Of a DNA stretch of 64,000 bases, positions 43,692-51,779 are shown piece after piece. The stretch covers positions 1-64,000 of the forward strand of contig JAHCAZ010000011.1 of assembly GCA_019634615.1 (NCBI GenBank), written 5' to 3'. A program made the translations under genes and the position numbers. Below the pieces are notes generated by a model. It was given only the letters and a program-made list of their open reading frames with translations, did no database searches and was not told the DNA's origin. The DNA is from Opitutaceae bacterium. Its GTDB lineage: Bacteria > Verrucomicrobiota > Verrucomicrobiia > Opitutales > Opitutaceae. How positions within the stretch are numbered: position 1 is the stretch's first letter; each line of letters starts with the position of its first letter.

Positions 43692-45626
43692 TCAGTCGAG
43701 CTTGGCCAGTTCCGCGGCCACCTCATCGGACCGAAGCGGGAAATAAGCCGAGGTGGGAATGAAGGCCTGGCCCTCCTGGCTCAGGATGTAGCGGAGCAAC
43801 TCCCGCACTTGCAGGGGAAGCGGCTGCCCGGGAATGCGGTTGAGCCGGATGTACAGGTATCGGGTCAGCGGATAGCGGCCACTGGCAACGTTCTCGGGTG
43901 TGCCGGCTACATAGTCGCCGCCGGTATCCGCGGCCACCGGGACCGTGCGCAGCCCGGGTCCACCTTCTTCAAACCCGCCAAAGGCGATGGCCCCTTTTTC
44001 TCGCGCCACCGCGGCGGCCACCTCGGCGATCGTGCCCTCTTGCGCGGCGGCGCTCCAGGCACCGCCCTTGAGGACCGACATCTGCACGGACATCGCGTTC
44101 GGCGCGACCCGATTGGGTATGTATAGCGTGATCGGCCGATCGGCCCACTCTCCCGTGAGTCCCAGCTGACCCCAGCGGGTGATGGCACTTGGCAGACCCT
44201 GCCGGCGCTCGCGGCCGAAGATCGCATCCAGTTGTTCGATGGTCAGCCCGGCCAGCGGGTTGTCGGCATGCACGAAAATGGCCTGGGCTGTCGTGCGCTG
44301 CGGCGTATTGAAGCCGCCCCGGGCCACGCGGATCTCCAGTGGCTCGGGCTGACCGCGGACCGCCTGGTAGATCACCTTTTCCCCTGGCCATAGCTCGCGG
44401 CCCATGGCTGCAACGTCGGCCTCGCCGGCGAGCAGCGCCTGATACCCGTTGAGGGTGCCCTGGTGCGACCAGCGGCTGCCGCGATGCACGCCGGGTTGCG
44501 ACCGACAGAACGCGGACATCCATTTTTCCATCATCGACTCCATGCCGTCACTGCCGACGGTGGCGATCGGCCCCGTCACCTGGGCGGTGGCGTGATAGGC
44601 GGGAATGCCGGGATCCACCGGCGGCAGGTAGCCGGCCAGCTTGACGCGCTCAAGGACGGCATCCGCGGCGCTGAGGGTGAAGAAATGCGGGTAGCGGGAG
44701 ACGATCTCCTGGCCCTCGCGACTGAGGACGAAGAGCAGAAATTCCTTGGTCTTCTGCGGCAGGGGGGCGCCGGGACGCCGGTTGACGGCGAGGTAGAGAT
44801 TGCGCGCAAGCGGGTAGGTGCGATCAGCCACGGTCGTGGCGGACGCGGCGACGAACGGCCCGTCCTCACCGGCCGCCAAGGCGACGGCCTTGGTGCCCGG
44901 CGCCTCGATGAACCCGGCAAAGGTGATCGCACCCGGGGTGGCCGCGACGCGCTGCAGCGCCGCCGCCGGGGTGGGCGCCGGTACAATGGCGGCAGCCCAC
45001 AGGCCACCCTGCAATACGTGGTATTGAAACTCGAGCGAAGGCGTCACGTAGTCCGGCGGCGCGACCGGCACGATCAGGCGGTCGGCCCACTCGCCGGTGA
45101 GCCCCAGCTGACCCCAACGTGTCAGCGGTGCGGTCGCGCCGCGCCGGCGTTGGGCGCCGAAGATCGCATCCAACTGGGACAGCGTGAGCCGGGAGAGCGG
45201 ATTGGACGCATGCAGGTGGATCCCCAGGGCGCCGGGTTGTCCGGCGGGGGTGAAACTGCCGGTGCCCACGCGGATCAGCAACGGCGCCTTCATCATGTCG
45301 CCCTTGAATTGGTGGGCATACGGCGCGAGCTCGGCCGGCCAGGGCTCGCGTCCAATCGGCGCCACGTCCGCGGTCTCGAACATCAGGGCGCTGCATGCCG
45401 CGGCGCCACCAGGGTGCGACCAAGGCTCGCCGCGGGTCACGCCGGGCTGATGTCGCTGGAAGGCCGCGAGCCAGGCGGTCATCAGCGGCTCCAGCGCATC
45501 GTCGCCGACACTGCTGAGGCCGCCGCTGACCGGCGCTTCCGGGCGATAGTCGGGCAGCGCGGGATCGATCGGCCCTGCCGCGCGAAGGCAGCCTGCCAGC
45601 AGGAGGAGCGCGGCGGCGGGTTTCAC
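43692..45626 (-). CDS. two-domain PstS-family lipoprotein (array copy 18)
   Basis: A 644-residue protein starting with the GTG at 45626, which overlaps the upstream gene's stop by 4 bp. The start is fixed by a lipoprotein signal (KPAAALLLLAGC), so it is likely membrane-anchored, unlike the other copies. Domain 1 has [17 protein letters not shown] near 168 and domain 2 [17 protein letters not shown] near 481. Both have Arg-Trp in place of Thr-Trp, and neither keeps the SGT loop (VAPPDYVTPSLEF, YIPNRVAPNAMSV). Its ending AELAKLD is shared with the array. It is the last gene of the minus-strand unit. Confidence 0.85.
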   Translation of the reverse strand: MKPAAALLLLAGCLRAAGPIDPALPDYRPEAPVSGGLSSVGDDALEPLMTAWLAAFQRHQPGVTRGEPWSHPGGAAACSALMFETADVAPIGREPWPAELAPYAHQFKGDMMKAPLLIRVGTGSFTPAGQPGALGIHLHASNPLSRLTLSQLDAIFGAQRRRGATAPLTRWGQLGLTGEWADRLIVPVAPPDYVTPSLEFQYHVLQGGLWAAAIVPAPTPAAALQRVAATPGAITFAGFIEAPGTKAVALAAGEDGPFVAASATTVADRTYPLARNLYLAVNRRPGAPLPQKTKEFLLFVLSREGQEIVSRYPHFFTLSAADAVLERVKLAGYLPPVDPGIPAYHATAQVTGPIATVGSDGMESMMEKWMSAFCRSQPGVHRGSRWSHQGTLNGYQALLAGEADVAAMGRELWPGEKVIYQAVRGQPEPLEIRVARGGFNTPQRTTAQAIFVHADNPLAGLTIEQLDAIFGRERRQGLPSAITRWGQLGLTGEWADRPITLYIPNRVAPNAMSVQMSVLKGGAWSAAAQEGTIAEVAAAVAREKGAIAFGGFEEGGPGLRTVPVAADTGGDYVAGTPENVASGRYPLTRYLYIRLNRIPGQPLPLQVRELLRYILSQEGQAFIPTSAYFPLRSDEVAAELAKLD

Positions 45627-46735
45627 TGCAGCAGGGTGCGGCTGGCACCCGCCTGCTCGGCGCGCAGGGGAATGAAGACGGCCTGATCGAGAATGATCTG
45701 CTGACCCTCCCGGCTGAGGATGAACTTCAGGAATTCCTCCAGCACCGGGCTGAGGGGTTGCCCCGGCTCTTTGTTGGCGTTGAAATACACCAGCCGGCTG
45801 AGCGGATATCTGGCCGCCATGACGGCCTCGTAGCTCGGTGGTACCGCGGCGCCGCCGGACGGCGGGACGATCGCCAGCTGCTTCAGCCCGTCGTCGATGT
45901 ACGCAAGCCCCGAGTAGGCGATGGCATAAGGATCGGAGGCCACGGCCTCGGAGAGGGGGAAGACCGTGTCCGTGAAATTGATATCCGGCCTCCACTCGCC
46001 CCGCTTGCCCTCCACGCTCAAGGCGCGCTGGCGGATGAATTCCTCAAAACCATTCCAGGGCTTCACGCCCCAGGCGTGAATCGGCTTGTCGGCCCACTCG
46101 CCGGTCAACCCGAGATCGCCCCATGTTCGGGCCGGCTCGCCGTCGCGATGGCGCGTGGCCGAGTAGATCGCGTCGATCTGCTCGAGGGTGAGCTGGCGGA
46201 TCGGGTTCTCCGGATGGACGAAGAACGCGATCGAATCGAGGAAACCGAAATGCCGCCACGTGCCGCCCGAGACGGGAGCGCTGAACGGCGCGTAGCCGAA
46301 TTTCTCCGAGAAGCCGGCGACGTCGCTTGGCTTGAGCTCGCGTGAGACCAGCACGAATTGCAGGTCGCCCTTGATGAGTTCGAGGGCCCCGAGGCTGCCG
46401 GCATAGGGGGGCGGCAAGTCGATCGTGACCTTGGGGTACAGCTTCTGGAAGGCGGCGATCCACTGCTTGGCCAGCTGGGCCAGCACGTCGGACGATGCAC
46501 CCTTGACGTGCCCGCTCAGCTCTATGTCGCGCCGCGGCGCGTATGGCGGCAGGGCAGGGTCGAGAGTGGGTTGCACCGCCTCGGGCGTCGGGAGGTCGCG
46601 TCCCTGCTGTCGCCAGATCTCGGTCTGGGCGTGGCTGGGCTTGGTCGGCAGGGCGCGGCCATGCAGGACGGGCATTGCGCAGGCCAGGGCGGCGAGGGCC
46701 GCGGCCGCGCGAAGGAGGGGGGCGGACGAGAGCAT
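45623..46735 (-). CDS. PstS-family binding protein (array copy 19)
   Basis: A 370-residue protein with a signal peptide (1-27, PVLHGRA). It has HVKGASSDVLAQLAKQWIAAFQKLYPKVTI, FFVHPENPIRQLTLEQIDAIYSATRHRDGE and [16 protein letters not shown] near 202. The loop WGVKPWNGFEEFIRQ is like that of 13311 (YGLRPPNGIEQFV), so these two are closest relatives although they are 32 kb apart and in opposite orientation. The end (RTLLQ) deviates. It is preceded by its own box (46836-46799). Confidence 0.85.
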   Translation of the reverse strand: MLSSAPLLRAAAALAALACAMPVLHGRALPTKPSHAQTEIWRQQGRDLPTPEAVQPTLDPALPPYAPRRDIELSGHVKGASSDVLAQLAKQWIAAFQKLYPKVTIDLPPPYAGSLGALELIKGDLQFVLVSRELKPSDVAGFSEKFGYAPFSAPVSGGTWRHFGFLDSIAFFVHPENPIRQLTLEQIDAIYSATRHRDGEPARTWGDLGLTGEWADKPIHAWGVKPWNGFEEFIRQRALSVEGKRGEWRPDINFTDTVFPLSEAVASDPYAIAYSGLAYIDDGLKQLAIVPPSGGAAVPPSYEAVMAARYPLSRLVYFNANKEPGQPLSPVLEEFLKFILSREGQQIILDQAVFIPLRAEQAGASRTLLQ

Positions 46736-46798
46736 GGGATGGGCGGGGTTTGCCGGCTGGGCATTCGTCCGGCGTGGGTGGTACTATTGTCAGGTTAC

Positions 46799-46836
46799 CT
46801 TAACCGGGGCTTAATTCCGCCCTAACAAAAATTAAG
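46799..46836 (-). promoter_or_regulatory. 38-bp regulon box, site 7 (minus strand)
   Basis: Read on the minus strand: CTTAA (46836), TTAGG (46825), TTAAG (46814) and TTAAG (46803), each 11 bp apart. It lies 63 bp before the ATG at 46735, and its first element overlaps the stop codon of the histidine-kinase gene. It would let the binding-protein genes be induced apart from the regulator genes. Its TTAAG half-sites resemble PmrA/QseB boxes. Confidence 0.75.
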
Positions 46837-48286
46837 CTGACGCGGCGGCCCCGGCTGGCTGCACGTGCGGCAACACGAAGACCAGACAAAGGCCCGAGCC
46901 GGCAGGGGGCTTTTCCGCCCAGATGCGCCCTTGATGCAGGTTCACGATGCTGCGGCAGATGGCCAGACCGAGGCCGCTGCCTTTTTCATGCTGCGTCGCA
47001 TGGCTCAGGCGGACGAAGCGCTCGAAGATCCGCTCGAGATTGTCGTCGGGCACCCCGGGACCCTCGTCGCAGATCGCCACGCGCCAGCCGTCGGCGTTCA
47101 ACTGGGAGTGGATGTTGATGCTGCGGCCGCGCGGCGTGTAACCGAGGGCATTCGCGAGGAGGTTGAGCAGGACCTGGCGCAACCAGTGCGGGTCGAACTC
47201 CACCTGACCCGCGCCCGCGTGGCTATACGTGAGGTTAACGCCGCGGCTGTCGGCAAGGACACGGGCATCCAGCACGAAGTTTTCCATGAACGGCTGCGGG
47301 TCACGTGACTGCCGTTCCAGGGTGATCGCATCAGCCTCGGCCCGGGAGAGGAAGAGCAGTTGCTCGATGATCCGATTCAGGCCGTTGACCTCGTCGAGCA
47401 CGATGTTCAGCGACTCTTCCTGCGCGGGGCTCAGACCACCATCCATCAGGGTCTTCTCGGTGTGCAGGCGCACCAGCGACAACGGCGTCTTCAACTCGTG
47501 CGATGCCTCGGCGGTGAACCGGCGCACCTGGTTGAAGGACGACTCAAGCCGGTCAAAGGTCTGATTGAGCAGGCGGGCGAGGTTGGAGAGTTCGTCCTGC
47601 ACCTGTGAAACCGGGATGCGCTCGCTCAGGTTGTCGGAGCTGATGTGCTCCGCCGTCACCTGGATCTGCCGAAGCGGCCGGAGTAGGATGTGGCTGAGGA
47701 CGTAGCCTATCACGCTGCTGACGACCACCATCAGGGTCAGCAGGATATAAAACACTTCCTGGTAGGCGGCGACGAGGCTGCGCACCTGCTCTTTGGCGAC
47801 CGCGATGCGCACCGTCATGCCCTCCCAGGCAAATTCGCCGATGCGCATCTCTCCGAGGTCGCCCATCACCGCATTGTATTTGCGCAACGCCGCCTTGTCC
47901 TGCGCGGAGTCATGGCTGCTCGCGGAGCCGAAGATGCGCTGCATCCAGATCGAGAGCAGGTGCCCCTGCATCGGTTGATCGGGGATTACCCGGTTGCCCA
48001 GGTTTCGCGAGCGATAGGCAACCTGACCGTCCGGCTGGATGAGCTCTATCCCGAACCGCACCGAGGCAAAGGGTATGATCTGGTTGCGCAATTGGTCGGC
48101 CGAAAGGACGCCCGCCTGCGGTCCTATGCGGCGCTTGACCTGCTCAAATTCCGCGGCGATGCCAGTGTCGAGCGAATGCACGATGTGCTGCTCGACCAGA
48201 TGCCGCCCGATGCGGAAGAAGATGCCCAGCGTCAGGAACGAGGCCAGAGCGTACCAGAAGGCGATCCGGAAGCCGACCGACTTCAT
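46832..48286 (-). CDS. sensor histidine kinase (CusS/QseC-like)
   Basis: A 484-residue inner-membrane kinase. TM1 is residues about 7-24, a periplasmic sensor segment of about 150 residues follows, TM2 is about 178-200, then HAMP. The phospho-acceptor lies in FTAEASHELKTPLSL (His263). The N box is LLNLLANALGYTPRG, G1 DEGPGVPDDNL and G2 GSGLGLAI. The overall style is that of heavy-metal-type (CusS-like) kinases and not of PhoR, which carries a PAS domain. Its start overlaps the stop of the response-regulator gene by 4 bp. The signal is unknown; the gene context suggests phosphate or metal. Confidence 0.9.
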   Translation of the reverse strand: MKSVGFRIAFWYALASFLTLGIFFRIGRHLVEQHIVHSLDTGIAAEFEQVKRRIGPQAGVLSADQLRNQIIPFASVRFGIELIQPDGQVAYRSRNLGNRVIPDQPMQGHLLSIWMQRIFGSASSHDSAQDKAALRKYNAVMGDLGEMRIGEFAWEGMTVRIAVAKEQVRSLVAAYQEVFYILLTLMVVVSSVIGYVLSHILLRPLRQIQVTAEHISSDNLSERIPVSQVQDELSNLARLLNQTFDRLESSFNQVRRFTAEASHELKTPLSLVRLHTEKTLMDGGLSPAQEESLNIVLDEVNGLNRIIEQLLFLSRAEADAITLERQSRDPQPFMENFVLDARVLADSRGVNLTYSHAGAGQVEFDPHWLRQVLLNLLANALGYTPRGRSINIHSQLNADGWRVAICDEGPGVPDDNLERIFERFVRLSHATQHEKGSGLGLAICRSIVNLHQGRIWAEKPPAGSGLCLVFVLPHVQPAGAAASA

Positions 48287-48948
48287 AGGAACTGGTAGCC
48301 CACCCCGCGGACGGTCTTGAAAAGCGGCTTGCCGGCATCGCCTTCGAGCTTCGCGCGCAGCTTGCTCATGTAGACATCGAGCAGGTTGGTATCCACGTCG
48401 TAATGGGACTCCCAGATCTTCTCACAGATCAGTGTGCGGGGCAGGACGCGGCCGGGGTTGTTCATGAATACCTCCAGCAGGGCGAACTCGCGGGTGGTGA
48501 GCTCAACCGGAACCCCGTTCTGGGTGACGCTGCGGGTCAGCAGGTCGAGCCGCACGCCGCGGTGTTCGAGCACCGGTTCCTTGCTGCTGGCCTTGCGCCG
48601 GAGCAGCGACCGGATGCGGGCAAGCAGCTCCTCCAGGCTGAAGGGCTTCGGCAGGTAATCGTCGGCCCCGATGTCCAGGCCCTTGACCCGGTCCTGGACG
48701 GTGTCACGGGCACTCAGGATCAGTACAGGCTCGTTGAAGCCGCTCTTGCGCCATTCCCGCAGCAACTCCAGGCCATCCCCGTCGGGCAGCCCGAGGTCGA
48801 GGATGATGCCGTCATAGTGCGTCTCGCACAGCGCGTCCCGGGCCTCCGCGCAGGTTTGCACCCAAGTGGTGGTGTAGCTCTGTTCCGACAGGCCCTTCTT
48901 CAAAAACTGGCCGAGACGACGCTGATCTTCGACGACGAGGACTTTCAT
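48283..48948 (-). CDS. OmpR-family response regulator
   Basis: A 221-residue protein starting at the ATG at 48948 (MKVLVVEDQRRLG). The receiver domain has acidic E7/D8, phospho-acceptor D51 in IILDLGLPDGDG, a Ser/Thr switch in ILSARD and Lys in DDYLPKPFS. The C-terminal winged helix (about 125-221) is ELTTREFALLEVFMNNPGRVL...VDVYMSKLR-type (here LLDVYMSKLRAKL) ending TVRGVGYQFL. It is closest in style to CusR/QseB. It is the natural candidate to bind the 38-bp boxes. Its start is 60 bp from box 5, so it may regulate itself. It is co-transcribed with the kinase. Confidence 0.9.
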   Translation of the reverse strand: MKVLVVEDQRRLGQFLKKGLSEQSYTTTWVQTCAEARDALCETHYDGIILDLGLPDGDGLELLREWRKSGFNEPVLILSARDTVQDRVKGLDIGADDYLPKPFSLEELLARIRSLLRRKASSKEPVLEHRGVRLDLLTRSVTQNGVPVELTTREFALLEVFMNNPGRVLPRTLICEKIWESHYDVDTNLLDVYMSKLRAKLEGDAGKPLFKTVRGVGYQFL

Positions 48949-49007
48949 GGCGGGGAGGGGTCGATTGAGAAATGGCGCGGGGCGCCGGTCAGGCCAGCGC
49001 AAAGACG

Positions 49008-49045
49008 GTTAATTTTAATTCAGGCAAGGTTCAGCGCTTATTAAG
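49008..49045 (+). promoter_or_regulatory. 38-bp regulon box, site 5
   Basis: GTTAA (49008), TTCAG (49019), TTCAG (49030) and TTAAG (49041) at 11-bp steps, in the gap between the divergent response-regulator gene (start 48948) and the porin gene (start 49125, 79 bp away). It could serve both directions. Confidence 0.75.
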
Positions 49046-49124
49046 GCGCAGGGTCCATGCTCGGCCATGGACCGATCGGCGTGCTGGTCTTAATATGCCT
49101 CACGGACGCGAAGTCCATTCCTCC

Positions 49125-50309
49125 ATGAGAAAACATGCCTACCTTGCCCTGATTCTGGCGACCCTGCCTGCGGCCGGAGCGCTCGCGCAGTCCGACCCCA
49201 GCCTGGAGGACCGCCTCAACTCCCTGGAGCAGCGCGTGCAGGTCCTCGCCCGGGAAAACTCCGAGCTGCGGAAGCAGCTCGGCTGGAAGGAAAATGTGGC
49301 GCCGGTGCTGCCCACCCCGGGCGGCAAGGAGACCAAGGTGGTGGTGGGCGGATTCCTGCAGGGGCAGGGCGAGTTCGGCCACGCCGCGGATTCCCGCTGG
49401 GCGGGGGTCAAGGACCGCTTCTTCTTCCGCCGCGCCCGCATCTACGTGGGCGGCGCCTTTGCCGAGGACTTTGAGTTCAAAGCGGAACTCGACCTGCAGG
49501 GCAACACGCTGAGCGCCGGCACCGCGCAGCTCGCCCGGGCCAACGAGATCTTCATCAACTGGAAAAAGTATCCCTACGCCAACCTGCGCTTCGGCCAGCT
49601 CAAGCCCGCCTACGGCAGCGAGGCCCTCGCGAGCGACACGACCATCCTGACAATCGAGCGCTCGCTGGCCAGCGACCGGCTCACCGACGGCCGCCAACTC
49701 GCCGTCGGCGCCGCCGGCGACTTCTTCGACAAAAAGCTCAGCTATTACGCCGTGGTCGCCAATGGCGACGGCGCCAATGTCAGCGCCAACGACAACAGCA
49801 AGTTCTCGAAATCCTTCCGGGTCAGCTTCACGCCCCTCGCCACGGCCGACGACAAGCTCGTGTTGGGCGTCGACGGCCTCTGGACCGAGGACTTCAATCT
49901 GGCCAAGAGTGACTTCGGCCTGGCCGGCAACCTGTTCACCGGCAAGCGCGCCATGACCGGGGTGGACGCCGCGTGGACGCACGGCCGCTTCGACCTGAAT
50001 GCCGAATGGCTGCATGGCACCTTCAAGCCCGCCTCGGCGATACCCGCCCGCGAGTTCGACGCCGAGGGCTGGCAAGTCACCGCCGCCTGCTTCCTGATCC
50101 CGGCCAAGCTGCGCGCCATATTGCGCGAGGAGCAGTTCGACCCCAACACCGCGGTGGGCGGCAATACCTTCCGCACCCTCACGCTCGGGCTGAACTACTA
50201 CCTCAAGGGCGAGGACATCAAATTCATGGTCGATTACCTCAATGGGCACGTGCCGAATGCCACGACGGACAACGATCGCGTCCTCACGCGGGTGCAGGTG
50301 ATTTTCTGA
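49125..50309 (+). CDS. OprO/OprP-type (phosphate-selective) outer-membrane porin
   Basis: A 394-residue protein. The ATG at 49125 gives a signal peptide (ALILATLPAAGALAQ). A short coiled coil follows (LEDRLNSLEQRVQVLARENSELRKQL, about 28-52), as in trimeric Porin_O_P members, then a 16-strand barrel pattern with DRFFFRRARIYVGGAFAEDFEFKAELDL, FINWKKYPYANLRFGQLKPAYG and a C-terminal LTRVQVIF ending in Phe. In Pseudomonas the family takes up phosphate or pyrophosphate under starvation. Its position after a box and beside the regulator makes it the strongest pointer to phosphate. Confidence 0.85.
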   Translation: MRKHAYLALILATLPAAGALAQSDPSLEDRLNSLEQRVQVLARENSELRKQLGWKENVAPVLPTPGGKETKVVVGGFLQGQGEFGHAADSRWAGVKDRFFFRRARIYVGGAFAEDFEFKAELDLQGNTLSAGTAQLARANEIFINWKKYPYANLRFGQLKPAYGSEALASDTTILTIERSLASDRLTDGRQLAVGAAGDFFDKKLSYYAVVANGDGANVSANDNSKFSKSFRVSFTPLATADDKLVLGVDGLWTEDFNLAKSDFGLAGNLFTGKRAMTGVDAAWTHGRFDLNAEWLHGTFKPASAIPAREFDAEGWQVTAACFLIPAKLRAILREEQFDPNTAVGGNTFRTLTLGLNYYLKGEDIKFMVDYLNGHVPNATTDNDRVLTRVQVIF

Positions 50310-50334
50310 GCGCACCGCGTCCGGCAGCGGCAAT

Positions 50335-50372
50335 CTGAAAAGAATTTCAGCAACCGTTCATGTTGGGGTAAG
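50335..50372 (+). promoter_or_regulatory. 38-bp regulon box, site 6
   Basis: CTGAA (50335), TTCAG (50346), TTCAT (50357) and GTAAG (50368) at 11-bp steps, 66 bp before the CitMHS transporter ATG at 50439. The last two elements are weaker than at the other sites. Confidence 0.7.
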
Positions 50373-50438
50373 CCGGGCCTTCTAGCCTCGGTCGGTCGGC
50401 TTCCTGTCCTCGGCGTCGCAATCTCCAACCCCGCTCCC

Positions 50439-51761
50439 ATGCTCAGTCTAATCGGTTTCGCCACGATCCTCGTGATCGTCGTTCTCCTGCTCACGGGCAA
50501 GGTCTCGCCCATAATCGGCCTTGTCTTGGTCCCGATCGCCGGCGCCTTGGCCGCCGGCTTTGGCATCACCGAGATCGGCGCATTTTTCAGCGACGGTATC
50601 GTCAAAGTGTTGGGTGTCGTCACGATGTTCATCTTCGCCATCCTGTATTTCGGTCTGATGAACGATGTGGGCCTCTTTGATCCGCTCATTAACCGGATGA
50701 TCGCCTTCACCCGCGGCAACATTATCAGCGTCTGCCTCGGCACGGTGCTGATCGGCGCGGTCGCCCACCTTGATGGGTCCGGTGCCACGACGTTCTTGAT
50801 CGCGATGCCGCCGTTGCTGCCACTTTACCAGCGTCTGCGCATGAGCCCCTACCTATTGATGCTCTTGGTCAGCACGTCGGCTGCTGTCATCAATTTGGTT
50901 CCATGGGGCGGGCCGCTGGGGCGGGCCGCCGCGGTCCTCAAAATGGATCCGGTCGCGCTTTGGCGTCCCCTCATCCCTCTGCAAGTCATCGCCATGATCC
51001 TGATGCTGGGCATGGCCGTCATTTTAGGTCTGCGCGAGAAACGGCGGATCGCGCGAATGGCTAAGGCATCGGTCGGTGATGCTGATGGTGATGCCACGAC
51101 GTCTGATCTCGCCCCCGCGCACGCGCCCTCGGCGGCGCTCGCTCGGCCTGGCCTGCTTTGGTTTAATTCGCTGCTGACCGTGGTCATGCTCGTCTTTCTC
51201 GTCTGGGGCGTGGTGCCTTCGGAGCTCACGTTCATGGTCGCCGCCAGCATCGCGCTGGCGGTCAATTTCCCGAACGCCAAGGACCAGATGAGCCGGATCA
51301 AGGCTCACGCGCCTAATGCGCTGCTCATGGCTGCAATCCTGTTGGCGGCCGGCTCGTTCCTCGGTATTCTTGATGGAACCGCAATGCTGACAGCAATCGC
51401 AACCGATGCTGTCGGCATCATGCCCCATGCCATGTCTCAGGACTTGCACTTGTGGGTTGGGATCTTCGGCATTCCAATCGAACTGCTCCTAAACACCGAC
51501 GCCTTCTTCTTCGCCCTAATGCCCGTGGTGGAAAAGATCGTGCAGGGTTCCGGTGTCGATCCTGTGGCGGCCGCCTACCCGATGATCATCGGAAAAGTCA
51601 CCGGCACCTTCGTTTGTCCGCTGGCGCCGGCCGTCTGGCTCGCGCTTGGTATCGGCAACCTCGATATGGGCAAGCACCTGCGCTACTCCTTCTTCTGGGT
51701 CTGGGGTTTCAGCCTCATTCTGCTAGGCGTCGCCTGGCTCATGGGCCTGTTCGCGCTTTAA
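50439..51761 (+). CDS. CitMHS-family citrate (metal-citrate) transporter
   Basis: A 440-residue membrane protein with about 11-12 helices. The family pattern is clear: GKVSPIIGLVLVPIAGAL, GIVKVLGVVTMFIFAILYFGLMNDVGLFDPL, HLDGSGATTFLIAMPPLLPLY and NLVPWGGPLGRAAAVL. CitMHS proteins such as Bacillus CitM import citrate complexed with divalent metals, with protons. A central hydrophilic loop (about 190-225) separates the halves. It is preceded by box 6 and followed 18 bp later by PEP carboxykinase, with which it probably forms an operon for organic-acid use. Confidence 0.85.
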   Translation: MLSLIGFATILVIVVLLLTGKVSPIIGLVLVPIAGALAAGFGITEIGAFFSDGIVKVLGVVTMFIFAILYFGLMNDVGLFDPLINRMIAFTRGNIISVCLGTVLIGAVAHLDGSGATTFLIAMPPLLPLYQRLRMSPYLLMLLVSTSAAVINLVPWGGPLGRAAAVLKMDPVALWRPLIPLQVIAMILMLGMAVILGLREKRRIARMAKASVGDADGDATTSDLAPAHAPSAALARPGLLWFNSLLTVVMLVFLVWGVVPSELTFMVAASIALAVNFPNAKDQMSRIKAHAPNALLMAAILLAAGSFLGILDGTAMLTAIATDAVGIMPHAMSQDLHLWVGIFGIPIELLLNTDAFFFALMPVVEKIVQGSGVDPVAAAYPMIIGKVTGTFVCPLAPAVWLALGIGNLDMGKHLRYSFFWVWGFSLILLGVAWLMGLFAL

Positions 51762-51779
51762 CCTGTTTTTCCTTCGCCC

